Positions 1 to 8,959 are shown, counted from the stretch's first letter. The stretch is DNA of 64,000 bases from Mycolicibacterium neworleansense (GCF_001245615.1 NZ_CWKH01000001.1:1178001-1242000); one strand, 5' to 3'. Notes: generated by a model not told the origin, from the sequence alone. Made by a program: numbers and translations.

Positions 1-1
1 G

Positions 2-1324
2 GCGTACCGGCTGACCGATTGCGTCGTCGACATCACCGTCGCCACGATCATCGTGTCGGCGTTACCGACCGCCGACAGCCCGCCGGTCACGATCATGCGG
101 GCGGTACGGGCCCGGTCCACGGATTACACCCGGCTCGCCGAACTCGACCGATTGGTGCGGCGCATCACTTCCGGCGGTATCAGCGTCGACGAGGCGCACG
201 AGGCCATGGATGAGCTGACCGAGAGTCCGCACCCGTTCCCTCGGTGGCTGGCAACGGTCGGCTGGGCGGGCTTCGCGCTGGGCATCGCGATGCTGCTGGG
301 CGGCAACTGGTTGACCTGTCTGCTGGCCAGCCTCACCGCCGCGCTGATCGACCGGGTCGGCAGGCTGCTGAACCGGGTCGGCACGCCGTTCTTCTTCCAG
401 CATGCGGTCGGGGCGGCCATCGCGACGTTGATCGCGTTGGCCGCCTACCGATACACCGGTCAGGGTCTCAGTGCCCTGGTCGCCACGGGGATCGTGTTGT
501 TGCTCTCCGGCATGACCTTGGTCGGTGCGGTGCAGGACGCGTTGACCGGCTACATGGTCACCGCGGTGGCGCGGCTCGGCGACGCGGTCTTTCTCACCGC
601 GGGAATCGTCGTAGGCATCACCGGCGCCCTGCAGGCCGCCACGCTGCTGGGGGTGCAGATCGAACTGCATGTCAACGCGGCCGGCACGTTCATCACGCCG
701 AGAGGACCGCTGCCGATCGTGCTGGCGGTTCTGGGTGCCGCGCTGGCCGGGATCTGCCTGACCATGGCCAGCTATGCGCCGCTTCGCTCATTGCCCACGG
801 CCGGGCTGGCGGCCGGGCTGGCCGAGCTGACGTTGATCGGACTGGGGACCGCCGGGTTCGGCCAGTGGGCGGCGACCGGGGTGGCCGCGGTCGGGGTGGG
901 CCTTCTGGCCACGCTGATCTCCATTCGCAGGCAGTCTCCGGCGCTGGTCACCGCCACGGCCGGGATCATGCCGATGCTGCCGGGCCTCGCGGTGTTCTGG
1001 GCGGTGTTCGCCTTCGCCGTGGACGAGAAATTCGGTGAGGGCCTGGCCCACCTGTTGACCGCGGCGGCCACGGCCTTGGCTCTCGGCAGCGGCGTGGTGA
1101 TGGGCGAGTTGCTCGGCTCGCCACTGCGTTACCGCGCCGGACGGATCGGCGATTTCTTCCGAATCGAAGGTCCACCCGGGCTGCGGCGTGCCGTGGGCCG
1201 GGTGGTGCAGCTGCAACCGACCGAGAACAGTCCGGCAGTCGGCGTGCAACGCGAAAGCGTCCCGCTGGAGGCTGCGCCGGCCGACGACTCCGAGGACGAG
1301 GACAGCGAAGAGCCCGGCCACTGA
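2..1324 (+). CDS. ThrE-family threonine/serine exporter, 5'-truncated by the window
   Basis: Membrane protein of the ThrE (threonine/serine exporter, DUF1212 plus C-terminal membrane domain) family. The frame is open to the first bases of the window, and the part before the first possible start (GTG 53) still reads as protein, so the true start lies upstream. The visible part has a soluble stretch with a G-G-I-S-V-D-E-A segment typical of the family. About nine to ten hydrophobic segments follow, with two halves of similar build separated near residue 215. The tail is acidic (several D/E runs) and ends at the TGA at 1322. By family knowledge it would export small amino acids across the inner membrane. 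It is convergent with the SMP-30 gene, with about 10 bases between stops. Confidence 0.8.
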   Translation, partial: AYRLTDCVVDITVATIIVSALPTADSPPVTIMRAVRARSTDYTRLAELDRLVRRITSGGISVDEAHEAMDELTESPHPFPRWLATVGWAGFALGIAMLLGGNWLTCLLASLTAALIDRVGRLLNRVGTPFFFQHAVGAAIATLIALAAYRYTGQGLSALVATGIVLLLSGMTLVGAVQDALTGYMVTAVARLGDAVFLTAGIVVGITGALQAATLLGVQIELHVNAAGTFITPRGPLPIVLAVLGAALAGICLTMASYAPLRSLPTAGLAAGLAELTLIGLGTAGFGQWAATGVAAVGVGLLATLISIRRQSPALVTATAGIMPMLPGLAVFWAVFAFAVDEKFGEGLAHLLTAAATALALGSGVVMGELLGSPLRYRAGRIGDFFRIEGPPGLRRAVGRVVQLQPTENSPAVGVQRESVPLEAAPADDSEDEDSEEPGH

Positions 1325-1333
1325 CTCAGGCGG

Positions 1334-2182
1334 TCAGGGCGACCCCACGCCCGGAATGTCGACGCGCGCCTGCAGGATGCGGCCCATCGAACTACCGGCC
1401 AGCAGATTTTCGTGTGTGGTGTCATCGACGACGAGATACAGCGTCCGTCCGTCGTGGCCACCGAGAGCCGGTGCCACCGCCCAACCATGGTCGATCTCGA
1501 TGCGGTGGGTGATCTCACCGCCGGTGACCACGCGCAGGAACTCTCCGGTGTCGTAACAGCCGACCCAGACCCCGCCCGCGGTGTCGACGCACAACCCGTC
1601 GGGATGCCGGTCGGGGCCGAGATCGGCGAACACGGTTGGAGTGCCCAGGTTGCCGTCGGCGGTGGCGGTGAAGGCCAGCAGCCGTGAGCCGTTCGTCTCG
1701 CTGACCACCAGGGTCGACTCGTCGGGAAGGAGTCCGATCCCGTTGGGCATCGACAGTCCGGTGGCGACGATCCGCACGGTCCCGTCCGCCGCAACAAGGC
1801 CGATCCCCCCGGTCAAGCCGCGGCCGTCGGCGATGTAGAGGTCGACGTAGGTCCGGCCATCTGGGGCGACCAGCAGATCGTTGGTGGACCATGCGACGTC
1901 GCTGACGTCGTAGGTGGCCGTCACGCTGCCGTGCGCGTCGACGTGGTGCAGTTCCGCGGCGAAGAGCGTCGACACCACAAGCGTTCCGTCGGGAAGCCAG
2001 CCGAGCCCGGAAGCACGCCGAAGTTCGACCTCGACGGCGAGGTCACCGGCTTGGCCCGCCGAGTACACGCGGCCGGCCAAGCCGTCGGTGAACCACAGGC
2101 GGTCACCGTGCCAACGAGGACCCTCGCCATAGACGATCCCGTCCACGAACGGGACAGCCGCGATGGCTTGCATCGATGTCAT
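1334..2182 (-). CDS. SMP-30/gluconolactonase-like beta-propeller hydrolase
   Basis: A 282-residue protein of the SMP-30/gluconolactonase/LRE family, expected to be a six-bladed propeller that hydrolyses lactones using one divalent metal. Visible family signatures are the Y-G-E-G-P-R-W segment near residue 18 (metal-binding Glu), N-G-I-G-L near the middle (metal-binding Asn) and a D-R-H-P-D-G-L segment later (metal/catalytic Asp). No signal peptide is seen, so it is probably cytosolic. The chosen ATG has an AGGG a few bases before it; a second in-frame Met lies three codons later. The substrate cannot be inferred from its neighbours. Confidence 0.85.
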   Translation of the reverse strand: MTSMQAIAAVPFVDGIVYGEGPRWHGDRLWFTDGLAGRVYSAGQAGDLAVEVELRRASGLGWLPDGTLVVSTLFAAELHHVDAHGSVTATYDVSDVAWSTNDLLVAPDGRTYVDLYIADGRGLTGGIGLVAADGTVRIVATGLSMPNGIGLLPDESTLVVSETNGSRLLAFTATADGNLGTPTVFADLGPDRHPDGLCVDTAGGVWVGCYDTGEFLRVVTGGEITHRIEIDHGWAVAPALGGHDGRTLYLVVDDTTHENLLAGSSMGRILQARVDIPGVGSP

Positions 2183-2209
2183 CGGGCCCTGAAGGTCCGG
2201 TTCAGACGA

Positions 2210-2446
2210 TCAGGTGAACGGAAGGAAGTCGCCGTTGATCCAGACGCCCCAGTGGCCACCCGCCGGCAGGTTCCACCAGACCATCGGGTGACCCTGCCAC
2301 GTCTCAGCCGGCTTCTTCGGCGCGTTCGGCGGCGGCGGGAGGCTGGGGTCCGGTTCGGCGCCGGCGGCGGCCGTGCCCAGGCCGACGGCGGCCCCGAACA
2401 CGCCCGCGGCCGCGATGGTCGCCAGGGTTGCCTTTCTCAGGAACAT
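2210..2446 (-). CDS. small secreted hypothetical protein
   Basis: A 78-residue protein that I do not recognise by function. Residues 1-30 form a clear Sec signal peptide (basic start, long Ala/Gly/Val core, A-A-A-G-A before the mature part). The mature part is short, begins with Pro-rich sequence and carries several Trp residues, ending W-I-N-G-D-F-L-P-F-T. Such small exported proteins are common in mycobacteria. It lies 27 bases upstream of the SMP-30 gene on the same strand, so it may be co-transcribed with it. Its promoter would be in the 237-base divergent region before the YCII gene. Confidence 0.65.
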   Translation of the reverse strand: MFLRKATLATIAAAGVFGAAVGLGTAAAGAEPDPSLPPPPNAPKKPAETWQGHPMVWWNLPAGGHWGVWINGDFLPFT

Positions 2447-2608
2447 GAATGCCCACCTCGGTGCTCGACTCTAGAAGAACTCGGATACCCGAAGCTTAGC
2501 CAATCGAAGTGATTGGTTGTGCACTTGAGGTCTGCGACGGGCTCATAGGTCATCCTGAACCCGCACGACGTGGCGTGACAACGAGATGAGAAATATTTCG
2601 GTCTTCGA

Positions 2609-2635
2609 TGTCGAAACCGGCGCGACGGCTCCGTC
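2609..2635 (+). promoter_or_regulatory. candidate ECF42-type promoter
   Basis: TGTCGA (2609-2614), 17 bases, then CGTC (2632-2635). This agrees with the promoter I recall for group ECF42 sigma factors (-35 TGTCGA, -10 CGA/TC), which drive their own YCII/DGPF operons. It sits about 50 bases before the YCII gene that precedes the sigma gene. Seen: the two boxes and spacing. Inferred: recognition by the sigma factor encoded at 3092. Confidence 0.55.
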
Positions 2636-2683
2636 CCAGAGGTGAGCGACCAACTAGGGTCGCGAATCTGAAGGGAGAATCCC

Positions 2684-3091
2684 ATGGCCAAGTACCTGTT
2701 TCTCAAGCACTACCGAGGCGCGCCGGCCTCTGTCAACGACATCCCGATGGGCCAGTGGACACCGGCCGAGATCCAGGCCCACATCCAGTACATGAATGAT
2801 TTCGCGGATCGTCTGAAGGACACCGGCGAGTACGTCGACAGCCAGGCACTGGCCCCGGAAGGCGCCTGGGTCCGCTATGACGGCGAGGGCAGACCAGCCG
2901 TTACCGACGGCCCGTTCGCCGAGACCAAGGACCTGATCGCGGGCTGGATGATCGTCGACGTCGACTCCTACGAGCGCGCCGTCGCGTTGGCCGGCGAGCT
3001 GTCCGCGGCACCGGGCGCCGGCGGCCGGCCCATCCATGAGTGGCTCGAAGTGCGTCCATTCCTGACCGCGCCGCCGACCGTCACCGAGTAG
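2684..3091 (+). CDS. YCII/DGPF-domain protein
   Basis: A 135-residue YCII-related (DGPF) protein. The defining V-T-D-G-P-F-A-E-T-K segment is at about residues 76-85, followed by the usual G-x-x-x-x-x-V-D-S-Y-E-R-A-V stretch. The fold is a small ferredoxin-like alpha/beta barrel; its biochemical role is unknown. Genes of this family sit next to ECF42 sigma factors across actinobacteria and are thought to be their main target. Here its TAG touches the ATG of the sigma gene with no bases between (TAGATG), so the two are translationally coupled. The start has a GAAGGGAGAA ribosome-binding site at the proper distance. Confidence 0.9.
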   Translation: MAKYLFLKHYRGAPASVNDIPMGQWTPAEIQAHIQYMNDFADRLKDTGEYVDSQALAPEGAWVRYDGEGRPAVTDGPFAETKDLIAGWMIVDVDSYERAVALAGELSAAPGAGGRPIHEWLEVRPFLTAPPTVTE

Positions 3092-4258
3092 ATGGCCCCC
3101 GGTGTGGACGAGGCACGAATACGGGACCTGATCCCCGGGGTCCTGGCCGCACTCGTCCACCGCGGGGCCGATTTCACCTCGGCCGAGGACGCGGTGCAGG
3201 AAGCGTTGGTCCGGGCCTGGGAAACCTGGCCCACCGAGCCGCCCGAGGATCCCAAGGGCTGGCTGATCACCACGGCATGGCGGCGTTTCCTGGACCTCAC
3301 TCGATCCGAGGTGGCGCGGCGCAACCGCGAGGCGCAGTTCGCGGCGGAGCCGGCCGCCGGGCCCGCTACGGCGGCCGACGACACATTGCAGCTCTACTTC
3401 CTGTGCGCACACCCGAGCCTGACGCCGTCGTCGGCCGTCGCATTGACGCTGCGCGCGGTCGGTGGCCTGACCACACGCCAGATCGCACAGGCCTATCTCG
3501 TGCCGGAATCGACCATGGCGCAACGGATCAGCCGGGCCAAGCGCACCGTGAGCACCGTCCGGCTGGATCGTCCTGGTGACCTGCGCACCGTCCTGCGGGT
3601 GCTGTATCTGGTGTTCAACGAGGGCTACGGCGGCGATGTCGACCTGGCGGCGGAGGCCATCCGACTGGCCCGCCAGCTGGCCAGGAGCACCGACGATCCG
3701 GAAGTCGCAGGCTTGCTCGCGTTGTTCCTGCTGCACCATGCGAGACGCTCGGCGCGTATCCGTGCCGACGGGACCCTGATCCCGCTGGCGGAGCAGGATC
3801 GCACGCTGTGGCGGCGGGACCTCATCACCGAGGGCGTGTGGGTGCTGCAAGCGGCACTGGCTCGCGACCAGCTGGGGGAGTACCAGGCGCAGGCCGCGAT
3901 CGCGGCCCTGCATGCCGACGCACCGTCCACCGAGGAGACCGACTGGGTGCAGATCGTGGAGTGGTACGACGAACTCGTCGCGCTCACCGACAGCCCGGTG
4001 GTGCGCTTGAACCGCGCCGTCGCCGTGGGAGAAGCCGACGGGCCCCAGAAAGGGTTGGCCGCGTTGGCCGAAGTCGACCCGGCACTGCCACGGCACACCG
4101 CCGCGCGGGCCTACCTGCACGAGCGGGCGGGAGACATCGCGACGGCGGCACAGCTGTATGTGCAGGCCGCCGCCGAGGCGCCCTCGCTGGCCGAGCGCAA
4201 CCACCTCACCCTGTGCGCGGCCGTTCTGCACCGTCGCATTTCCACCGAAGGCGGCTAA
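3092..4258 (+). CDS. ECF42-type RNA polymerase sigma factor with long C-terminal extension
   Basis: A 388-residue sigma-70 family protein. Residues 1-175 contain sigma region 2 (D-A-V-Q-E-A-L-V-R-A-W) and region 4 (L-T-T-R-Q-I-A-Q-A-Y-L-V-P-E-S-T-M-A-Q-R). The rest is the helical TPR-like extension (DUF6596 type) that marks group ECF42; the N-E-G-Y motif at the domain boundary is typical. No anti-sigma gene is nearby, as usual for this group, in which the extension itself is thought to control activity. It is coupled to the upstream YCII gene and probably autoregulated through the promoter at 2609. Confidence 0.92.
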   Translation: MAPGVDEARIRDLIPGVLAALVHRGADFTSAEDAVQEALVRAWETWPTEPPEDPKGWLITTAWRRFLDLTRSEVARRNREAQFAAEPAAGPATAADDTLQLYFLCAHPSLTPSSAVALTLRAVGGLTTRQIAQAYLVPESTMAQRISRAKRTVSTVRLDRPGDLRTVLRVLYLVFNEGYGGDVDLAAEAIRLARQLARSTDDPEVAGLLALFLLHHARRSARIRADGTLIPLAEQDRTLWRRDLITEGVWVLQAALARDQLGEYQAQAAIAALHADAPSTEETDWVQIVEWYDELVALTDSPVVRLNRAVAVGEADGPQKGLAALAEVDPALPRHTAARAYLHERAGDIATAAQLYVQAAAEAPSLAERNHLTLCAAVLHRRISTEGG

Positions 4259-4283
4259 CCTGCTAAAGGTGGGCAACAGTCGG

Positions 4284-5636
4284 ATGAGAGTGTTGATCAT
4301 CGGTGGGGGATTCGGCGGTCTGTTCTGCGCCCGGCGACTCGGAGGGACCGACGTCGACGTGACGCTGCTCGACCGGGCGGCCGGTCACCTGTTCCAGCCG
4401 CTGCTCTACCAATGCGCCACCGGGACATTGAGCCTCGGTCAGATCAGCCGTCCACTGCGCGAGGAATTCGCGCGACATCGCAACGTGACCACCCTGCTCG
4501 GTGAAGCGATCGACATCCACCCGCAGTCACGTCAGTTGACCGCGCGGCGGCCGGATGAAACCACCTTCACGCTCGACTATGACGTGCTGGTCGTGGCGGC
4601 GGGGATGCAGCAGTCGTACTTCGGCAAAGAGCACTTCGCGCAGTGGGCGCCGGGAATGAAGACGCTCGACGATGCGCTCCACATCCGGCAGCGGGTGTTC
4701 ACCGCCTTCGAGATCGCGGAGACGCTGCCACCGGGGCCCGAGCGTGACGGCTGGCTCACCTTCGCGGTTGCCGGTGGCGGGCCCACGGGGGTCGAACTGG
4801 CCGGCCAGATCCGGGAAATGGCCACGCGCACTTTGGCCCACGAGTTCCACAGCATCGAACCCAAAGACGCCAGGGTGTTGTTGTTCGACGGCGGCGAGCG
4901 CGTGCTCAAGGCCTTCGCGCCGGAGCTGGGGGAGAAGGCGACGAAGTCGCTGCAGAAGCTCGGCGTGGAGTTGCACATGGGGGTCCACGTCACCGATGTC
5001 GGCCGGGAAGGCGTGACCATCAGTCCGAAGGCCGGTGGTCCGGACGAGCAGTACACGGCACGGACCGTGCTGTGGACCGCCGGCGTCGAGGCGGTGCCCT
5101 TCGCCCGGCACATCGCGAAGGTACTCGGCGCGGAATCCGATCGCAGCGGGAGAATCGCTGTGGAGAAAGACCTTTCGGTCGCGGGCTATCCCGAGATCTT
5201 CGTGATCGGTGACTTGGCCGGCCGTGACAATCTGCCTGGGGTCGCGGAGAACGCGATGCAGGGCGGGCTCCACGTGGCCTCGTGCATCCGTCGGGAACTT
5301 GCCGGTAAACCCCGTCGCCCGTTCCGCTATCGCGACCTCGGTTCCGCGGCGTACATCGCTCGCAGGCAGGCGCTTCTGCAGGTCGGACCGATCAAGGTTG
5401 CCGGCTTCTTCGGTTGGCTGGCTTGGGGTTTCGTCCACATCGCATTTCTCACCGGCGTCCGCAACCGGTTCAGCACGGTGACAACCTGGATGACCACCAT
5501 CGCCCGGGAAAGCCGGTCACACCGCGCGTTCATGCTCGGCGCCACCGGTCTGCCCGATCAGCACTACACCTGGACGGTGTGGGATGCGCTGACCCCGGCT
5601 CCGTCCGAAGCTCCGGTGGACCGAGACGACGGCTGA
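4284..5636 (+). CDS. type II NADH dehydrogenase-like FAD oxidoreductase
   Basis: About 450 residues, similar in layout to mycobacterial Ndh. There is an N-terminal FAD-binding G-G-G-F-G-G motif at residues 8-13, the H-L-F-Q-P-L-L-Y-Q segment, Q-S-Y-F-G near residue 110, and a second nucleotide-binding G-G-G-P-T-G-V-E-L-A-G motif. A G-D-L-A (FAD ribityl) motif follows, and the C-terminal part is amphipathic/hydrophobic for membrane attachment. By family it passes electrons from NADH to menaquinone without pumping protons. The ATG at 4284 places the Rossmann motif at the expected distance; an in-frame GTG at 4269 is an alternative. It follows the sigma gene by 25 bases and could be read through from it. 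Confidence 0.88.
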   Translation: MRVLIIGGGFGGLFCARRLGGTDVDVTLLDRAAGHLFQPLLYQCATGTLSLGQISRPLREEFARHRNVTTLLGEAIDIHPQSRQLTARRPDETTFTLDYDVLVVAAGMQQSYFGKEHFAQWAPGMKTLDDALHIRQRVFTAFEIAETLPPGPERDGWLTFAVAGGGPTGVELAGQIREMATRTLAHEFHSIEPKDARVLLFDGGERVLKAFAPELGEKATKSLQKLGVELHMGVHVTDVGREGVTISPKAGGPDEQYTARTVLWTAGVEAVPFARHIAKVLGAESDRSGRIAVEKDLSVAGYPEIFVIGDLAGRDNLPGVAENAMQGGLHVASCIRRELAGKPRRPFRYRDLGSAAYIARRQALLQVGPIKVAGFFGWLAWGFVHIAFLTGVRNRFSTVTTWMTTIARESRSHRAFMLGATGLPDQHYTWTVWDALTPAPSEAPVDRDDG

Positions 5637-5655
5637 CCCCATTTCGGGTGGCCGG

Positions 5656-6894
5656 CTACTCATGCCCACGACATGCCGGGTCGGCGCGGGCCGGGCGGGC
5701 CGCAAGCTCCGGGGCCGCCGCTGCGAGCAGCGCCTGCCGGTCTCCGGTCAACGGCGGGTAGATCCGTTCGGTGTTGATGGTCCGTTTCGTGGCCTTGGCC
5801 ACCGATCCGGTCGCCACGACTTGACGATCCCAGCCCTCGGTGTACACCGCACCGGCCGGGCCGAGATCGAGAACGGTGACATACCAAGGGATTCGCAGCG
5901 GAAGCATCGGTTGGCCGAGGAGGTCGCCGATCACGTTGTACCCGGCGTAGCGGCCCATCGGCCTGCCGTGCTGGCACGACATCACCGACAGGTGGTCGTC
6001 GTCCACCCGCATGGCGGCGACATCGCCGGCCGCGAACACCGCGGGTACCCCCTCGACGCGGAGGTAGTCGTCGACCGGCAACCGGCCGAACCGATCGAGC
6101 GGCACCGGGAGCTGTGCTGTCAGCGGGTTGGCCCGCATGCCCGCGCACCACACCACCGTCGCGGCGGGCAGGATGTCTCCGGAGGACAGGGTCACCGCAC
6201 CGCTGTCGACGGAGATCACTCTGACGCCGGTCATGATCTGAACTCCGTTGTCGGACAATGCGGTTTCGATCACCGGCCGCGCCGCGTCGCCCATGTCCGA
6301 GCCCACCTGCGGATTGTGGTCGACGAGCAGGACTTTCGGTTCGACGGTGCTGTCGAAGATCGCGGCCAGCCGCGTGGGCAATTCGCAGGCGGTCTCGATG
6401 CCGGTCAGTCCGGCCCCGACCACCACCACAGTGCCGGCACCCGATTTCGGGGGATCGGCGGCCATGGTCTGCAGATGAGCGCCGAGGCGGCTCGCCCCGC
6501 CGTATGTGTCGACGTCGAAACCGAACTCGGCCAGCCCCGGAACGTCCGGCCTCGCGACCCGGCTGCCGGCGGCCAGCACGAGGCGGTCATAGCCGAGGAC
6601 CAGGGGGCGTCCGCCCTGCTGCGCCGTGATGGTCTGCGCCTCGACATCGATCGTGGTGACCTCGGCGACGATGTGACCGACGCCCACGGGATCGAGCAGC
6701 TTCTCCAACGGGATGCGGCAGCCGGTCAGATCGGTTTCGTAGTTGCGCACCCGGATGTCATGGAACGGCCGGTCGCTGATCACCGTGATCTCTACTGTGT
6801 CGGCTGCGGCGCCGATTTCGTCCACCCGTCTGGCCGCCGCGAGCGCTGCCCACAACCCGGCGAAACCCGATCCGACGATCAGAACGCGACCCAC
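5656..6894 (-). CDS. NAD(P)/FAD-dependent oxidoreductase (NDH-2-like)
   Basis: About 412 residues of the pyridine nucleotide-disulphide oxidoreductase family. FAD motif V-G-S-G-F-A-G-L lies at the very start; a second Rossmann motif V-G-A-G-L-T-G-I-E lies mid-protein, and an A-A-G-D-V-A motif near the end. This is the layout of NDH-2/ferredoxin-reductase-like enzymes. I placed the start at the GTG at 6894 because it puts the FAD motif at residue 7; the frame stays open far upstream but that extension is Arg-rich and not protein-like. It is tail-to-tail with the preceding NADH dehydrogenase-like gene (19 bases between), an unusual pairing of two related enzymes. Confidence 0.82.
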   Translation of the reverse strand: MGRVLIVGSGFAGLWAALAAARRVDEIGAAADTVEITVISDRPFHDIRVRNYETDLTGCRIPLEKLLDPVGVGHIVAEVTTIDVEAQTITAQQGGRPLVLGYDRLVLAAGSRVARPDVPGLAEFGFDVDTYGGASRLGAHLQTMAADPPKSGAGTVVVVGAGLTGIETACELPTRLAAIFDSTVEPKVLLVDHNPQVGSDMGDAARPVIETALSDNGVQIMTGVRVISVDSGAVTLSSGDILPAATVVWCAGMRANPLTAQLPVPLDRFGRLPVDDYLRVEGVPAVFAAGDVAAMRVDDDHLSVMSCQHGRPMGRYAGYNVIGDLLGQPMLPLRIPWYVTVLDLGPAGAVYTEGWDRQVVATGSVAKATKRTINTERIYPPLTGDRQALLAAAAPELAARPARADPACRGHE

Positions 6895-7035
6895 GGATTC
6901 AGCGTGCCACGGGTGAGGCGTGGCTGCTGCGGTGTCGAGGATCGGCGATGTGTGCGACGATGCTCGGACGCCCGGCCCTCCCCGCGCTTTCCGAGCGGGC
7001 CTGCGGCGGGCGTGACAGAAGGGACCGCCGGATTG

Positions 7036-7599
7036 ATGACCGAAGCGCACCGTGCCAGGAACTCCCACAGTGGGGTGAGGCTCGCGGTCGCGGGGTTGGC
7101 AGTTGCCGGAGCGATGCTGGCGACGGCCGGTCAGGCGCTGGCAGATCCTGCCGTGCCCGACCCGGCGCCTGCGCCCGCCGATCCCGCGCTGGCTGCGCCA
7201 CCGCCGCCGGCTCCCGCCGGTCCACCGCAGGTACCCGAGATCGCCAACCCCGTGTACGGCTCGGGCCAGTACGGCTCGGGCCCGGTCGGAACACTCCGCG
7301 ACCTTTGGCACCAGGCTCACGATCCCTACGGGTTCCAGGGTGGGACTGCACCCGAGGGCATGGTCGCGCCCCCGCCGGGCGCTGGTGTGGCGCCGCCGCT
7401 GCCGCCCGGTTATGTGTCGATCAACGCCCCTGGCTCGGAAACACCGGTCACCGCCCCGGCACCGGGGACCGGGCCGGCCGGCCCGGCGTTGCCACCGGGT
7501 TATTACTCGCTCAACGGCCCGCCGCCGCCCGGGTACGAGTACAACTCGCCGGGCCGGCAGCCGGCGGCCCCCGCGCCCGCGGCGCCCCCTACGCCGTGA
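7036..7599 (+). CDS. proline-rich secreted protein
   Basis: About 187 residues with an N-terminal signal peptide (hydrophobic V-A-G-L-A-V-A-G-A-M-L-A core, A-L-A-D cleavage site near residue 36). A long Pro/Ala/Gly-rich mature region follows. Short repeats are visible: Y-G-S-G-Q followed by Y-G-S-G-P, and three P-P-G-Y motifs in the last third, two of them followed by V/Y-S-[IL]-N. No enzymatic domain is recognised; the composition suggests a cell-envelope or surface protein. An in-frame GTG at 7012 is an alternative start. It is divergent from the FAD oxidoreductase and overlaps the end of the convergent epimerase gene by 11 bases. Confidence 0.7.
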   Translation: MTEAHRARNSHSGVRLAVAGLAVAGAMLATAGQALADPAVPDPAPAPADPALAAPPPPAPAGPPQVPEIANPVYGSGQYGSGPVGTLRDLWHQAHDPYGFQGGTAPEGMVAPPPGAGVAPPLPPGYVSINAPGSETPVTAPAPGTGPAGPALPPGYYSLNGPPPPGYEYNSPGRQPAAPAPAAPPTP

Positions 7600-8950
7600 C
7601 CTGGCGTCCCAAAACGTGGCGCAGCGCCTGATCCAGGCGGGGATGGCGGAAATGGTGACCGGCGGCGCCGAGTCGCGCCGGGATCGCGCGCTGGCTGGCG
7701 CAGGCCAGTTCCTGGGCACCCTGATCGCCCAGCAGTAGCCGAGGTCCCAGCGCCGGTACCGGCAGGATCGTGGGGCGGTGCAGGACCTGGCCGAGCGTGT
7801 CGGTGTATTCGGCATTGCGGACCGGCTCGGGTGCCACGGCGTTCACCGGACCGGTCAGCTCGGTGTCCCACAATGCACGGTGATAGACCTCGACCAGGTC
7901 GTCGATCCCTATCCACGGCAACCACTGCTGCCCGTCGCCGATCTGCCCGCCCAATCCCGTGGCGAACAACGGCCGCAGCAGGCGCAGGGTGCCACCGCGC
8001 GGGGACTGCACGATCCCGGTGCGGACCCGCACCACACGGACACCGGATCGTTCGGCTGGTGCCAGCGCGTCTTCCCAGTCGGCCACGACGTCGGCCAGAA
8101 ATCCATCGCCGCGCTCGCTGGCTTCGGTGAGCAGTTCGTCGCCCCGGTCGTAACCGTAGAAGCCGACCGCCGAGGCGCTGATCAGTACCTCGGGCCCCGC
8201 GCCGGGGCGGGCGGCGAGTTCGGCGAACCGCCGGGTCGGCTCGATGCGGCTGTCCCGGATGGCGCGGCGGTGCCGGTCGGTGAACCGGCCGGCGATCGAC
8301 GCGCCGGCCAGGTGGATGACCGCGTCGACGCCGTCCAGCAGATCAGGGTCCGGATCGTTCGGGTTCCATTGCCGTTCATCCGGTTTCGTCGGTTCATGGC
8401 GCACCAGCCGGATCACGCGATGGCCTCCGGTGCCCAAGAACGCGGTCAGCGCCGACCCGACCAGCCCCGAGGCTCCCGTGACGGCCACCGTCAGCGGCGC
8501 CAGCCCATGTGCCCGGGCGCGCTGATGTGCGGCGAGATCATCGGCGAGTTGGCGATGGCGGTAGGCGAACATCGGGCGCAGGAAATGGCCGGGCACCGGG
8601 GTCTCGACCCGGTCGGTCATCCGGGTCCGTGTGGTGTCGACGGCGTCGAATTCATGAATATGCTTCCAGCGCACCGCCAGTGCCGCAGGCAGTGACGCCA
8701 GACCGCCACGGCCGATGTGGTCGACGAATCGCCGCGGTGGGTCGTACTCATCGGGTTGGTGTTCGGCCACCCACCGCAGCCCGCCCGGCAGCGCGAGTTC
8801 GGCACGGCCGTCGCGCAGTGAGGCCGCCTCAGATATCAGCTGCAGGGGCTGCCACGGCGGCGACAACCTGGCGAACGCGCCGGGTCTGCCGTGCCAGGCG
8901 AAGACTTCTTCCTGCGGGGCGTCGATGACGCTGGAGTGCACCAGTCCCAT
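7589..8950 (-). CDS. SRPBCC domain fused to TIGR01777-type sugar-epimerase-like protein
   Basis: A 453-residue two-domain protein. Residues 1-150 are a START/SRPBCC ligand-binding domain (opening with a V-I-D-A-P-Q-E-E-V-F segment). Residues 152-450 are a TIGR01777/YfcH-type extended-SDR domain with T-G-A-S-G-L-V-G as the dinucleotide-binding loop, the family's S-A-S-A-V-G-F-Y-G-Y segment and P-W-I-G-I-D-D-L near the end. The fusion is common in actinobacteria, but its substrate is unknown. The start is preceded by a short spacer from the membrane gene that begins its own unit. It is convergent with the proline-rich gene and overlaps it. Confidence 0.88.
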   Translation of the reverse strand: MGLVHSSVIDAPQEEVFAWHGRPGAFARLSPPWQPLQLISEAASLRDGRAELALPGGLRWVAEHQPDEYDPPRRFVDHIGRGGLASLPAALAVRWKHIHEFDAVDTTRTRMTDRVETPVPGHFLRPMFAYRHRQLADDLAAHQRARAHGLAPLTVAVTGASGLVGSALTAFLGTGGHRVIRLVRHEPTKPDERQWNPNDPDPDLLDGVDAVIHLAGASIAGRFTDRHRRAIRDSRIEPTRRFAELAARPGAGPEVLISASAVGFYGYDRGDELLTEASERGDGFLADVVADWEDALAPAERSGVRVVRVRTGIVQSPRGGTLRLLRPLFATGLGGQIGDGQQWLPWIGIDDLVEVYHRALWDTELTGPVNAVAPEPVRNAEYTDTLGQVLHRPTILPVPALGPRLLLGDQGAQELACASQRAIPARLGAAGHHFRHPRLDQALRHVLGRQVTA

Positions 8951-8959
8951 CGACCGACG

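Noticed and set aside
2654..4300. Long open frame opposite the YCII and sigma-factor genes
   Set aside because: It is a GC-driven shadow: composition is Arg/Gly-rich, it matches no family, and it covers two well-identified genes.
6895..7815. N-terminal extension of the minus-strand FAD oxidoreductase to 7815
   Set aside because: The extension is low-complexity and Arg-rich, and overlaps the signal-peptide-bearing proline-rich gene on the other strand. The Rossmann motif fits a start at 6894.
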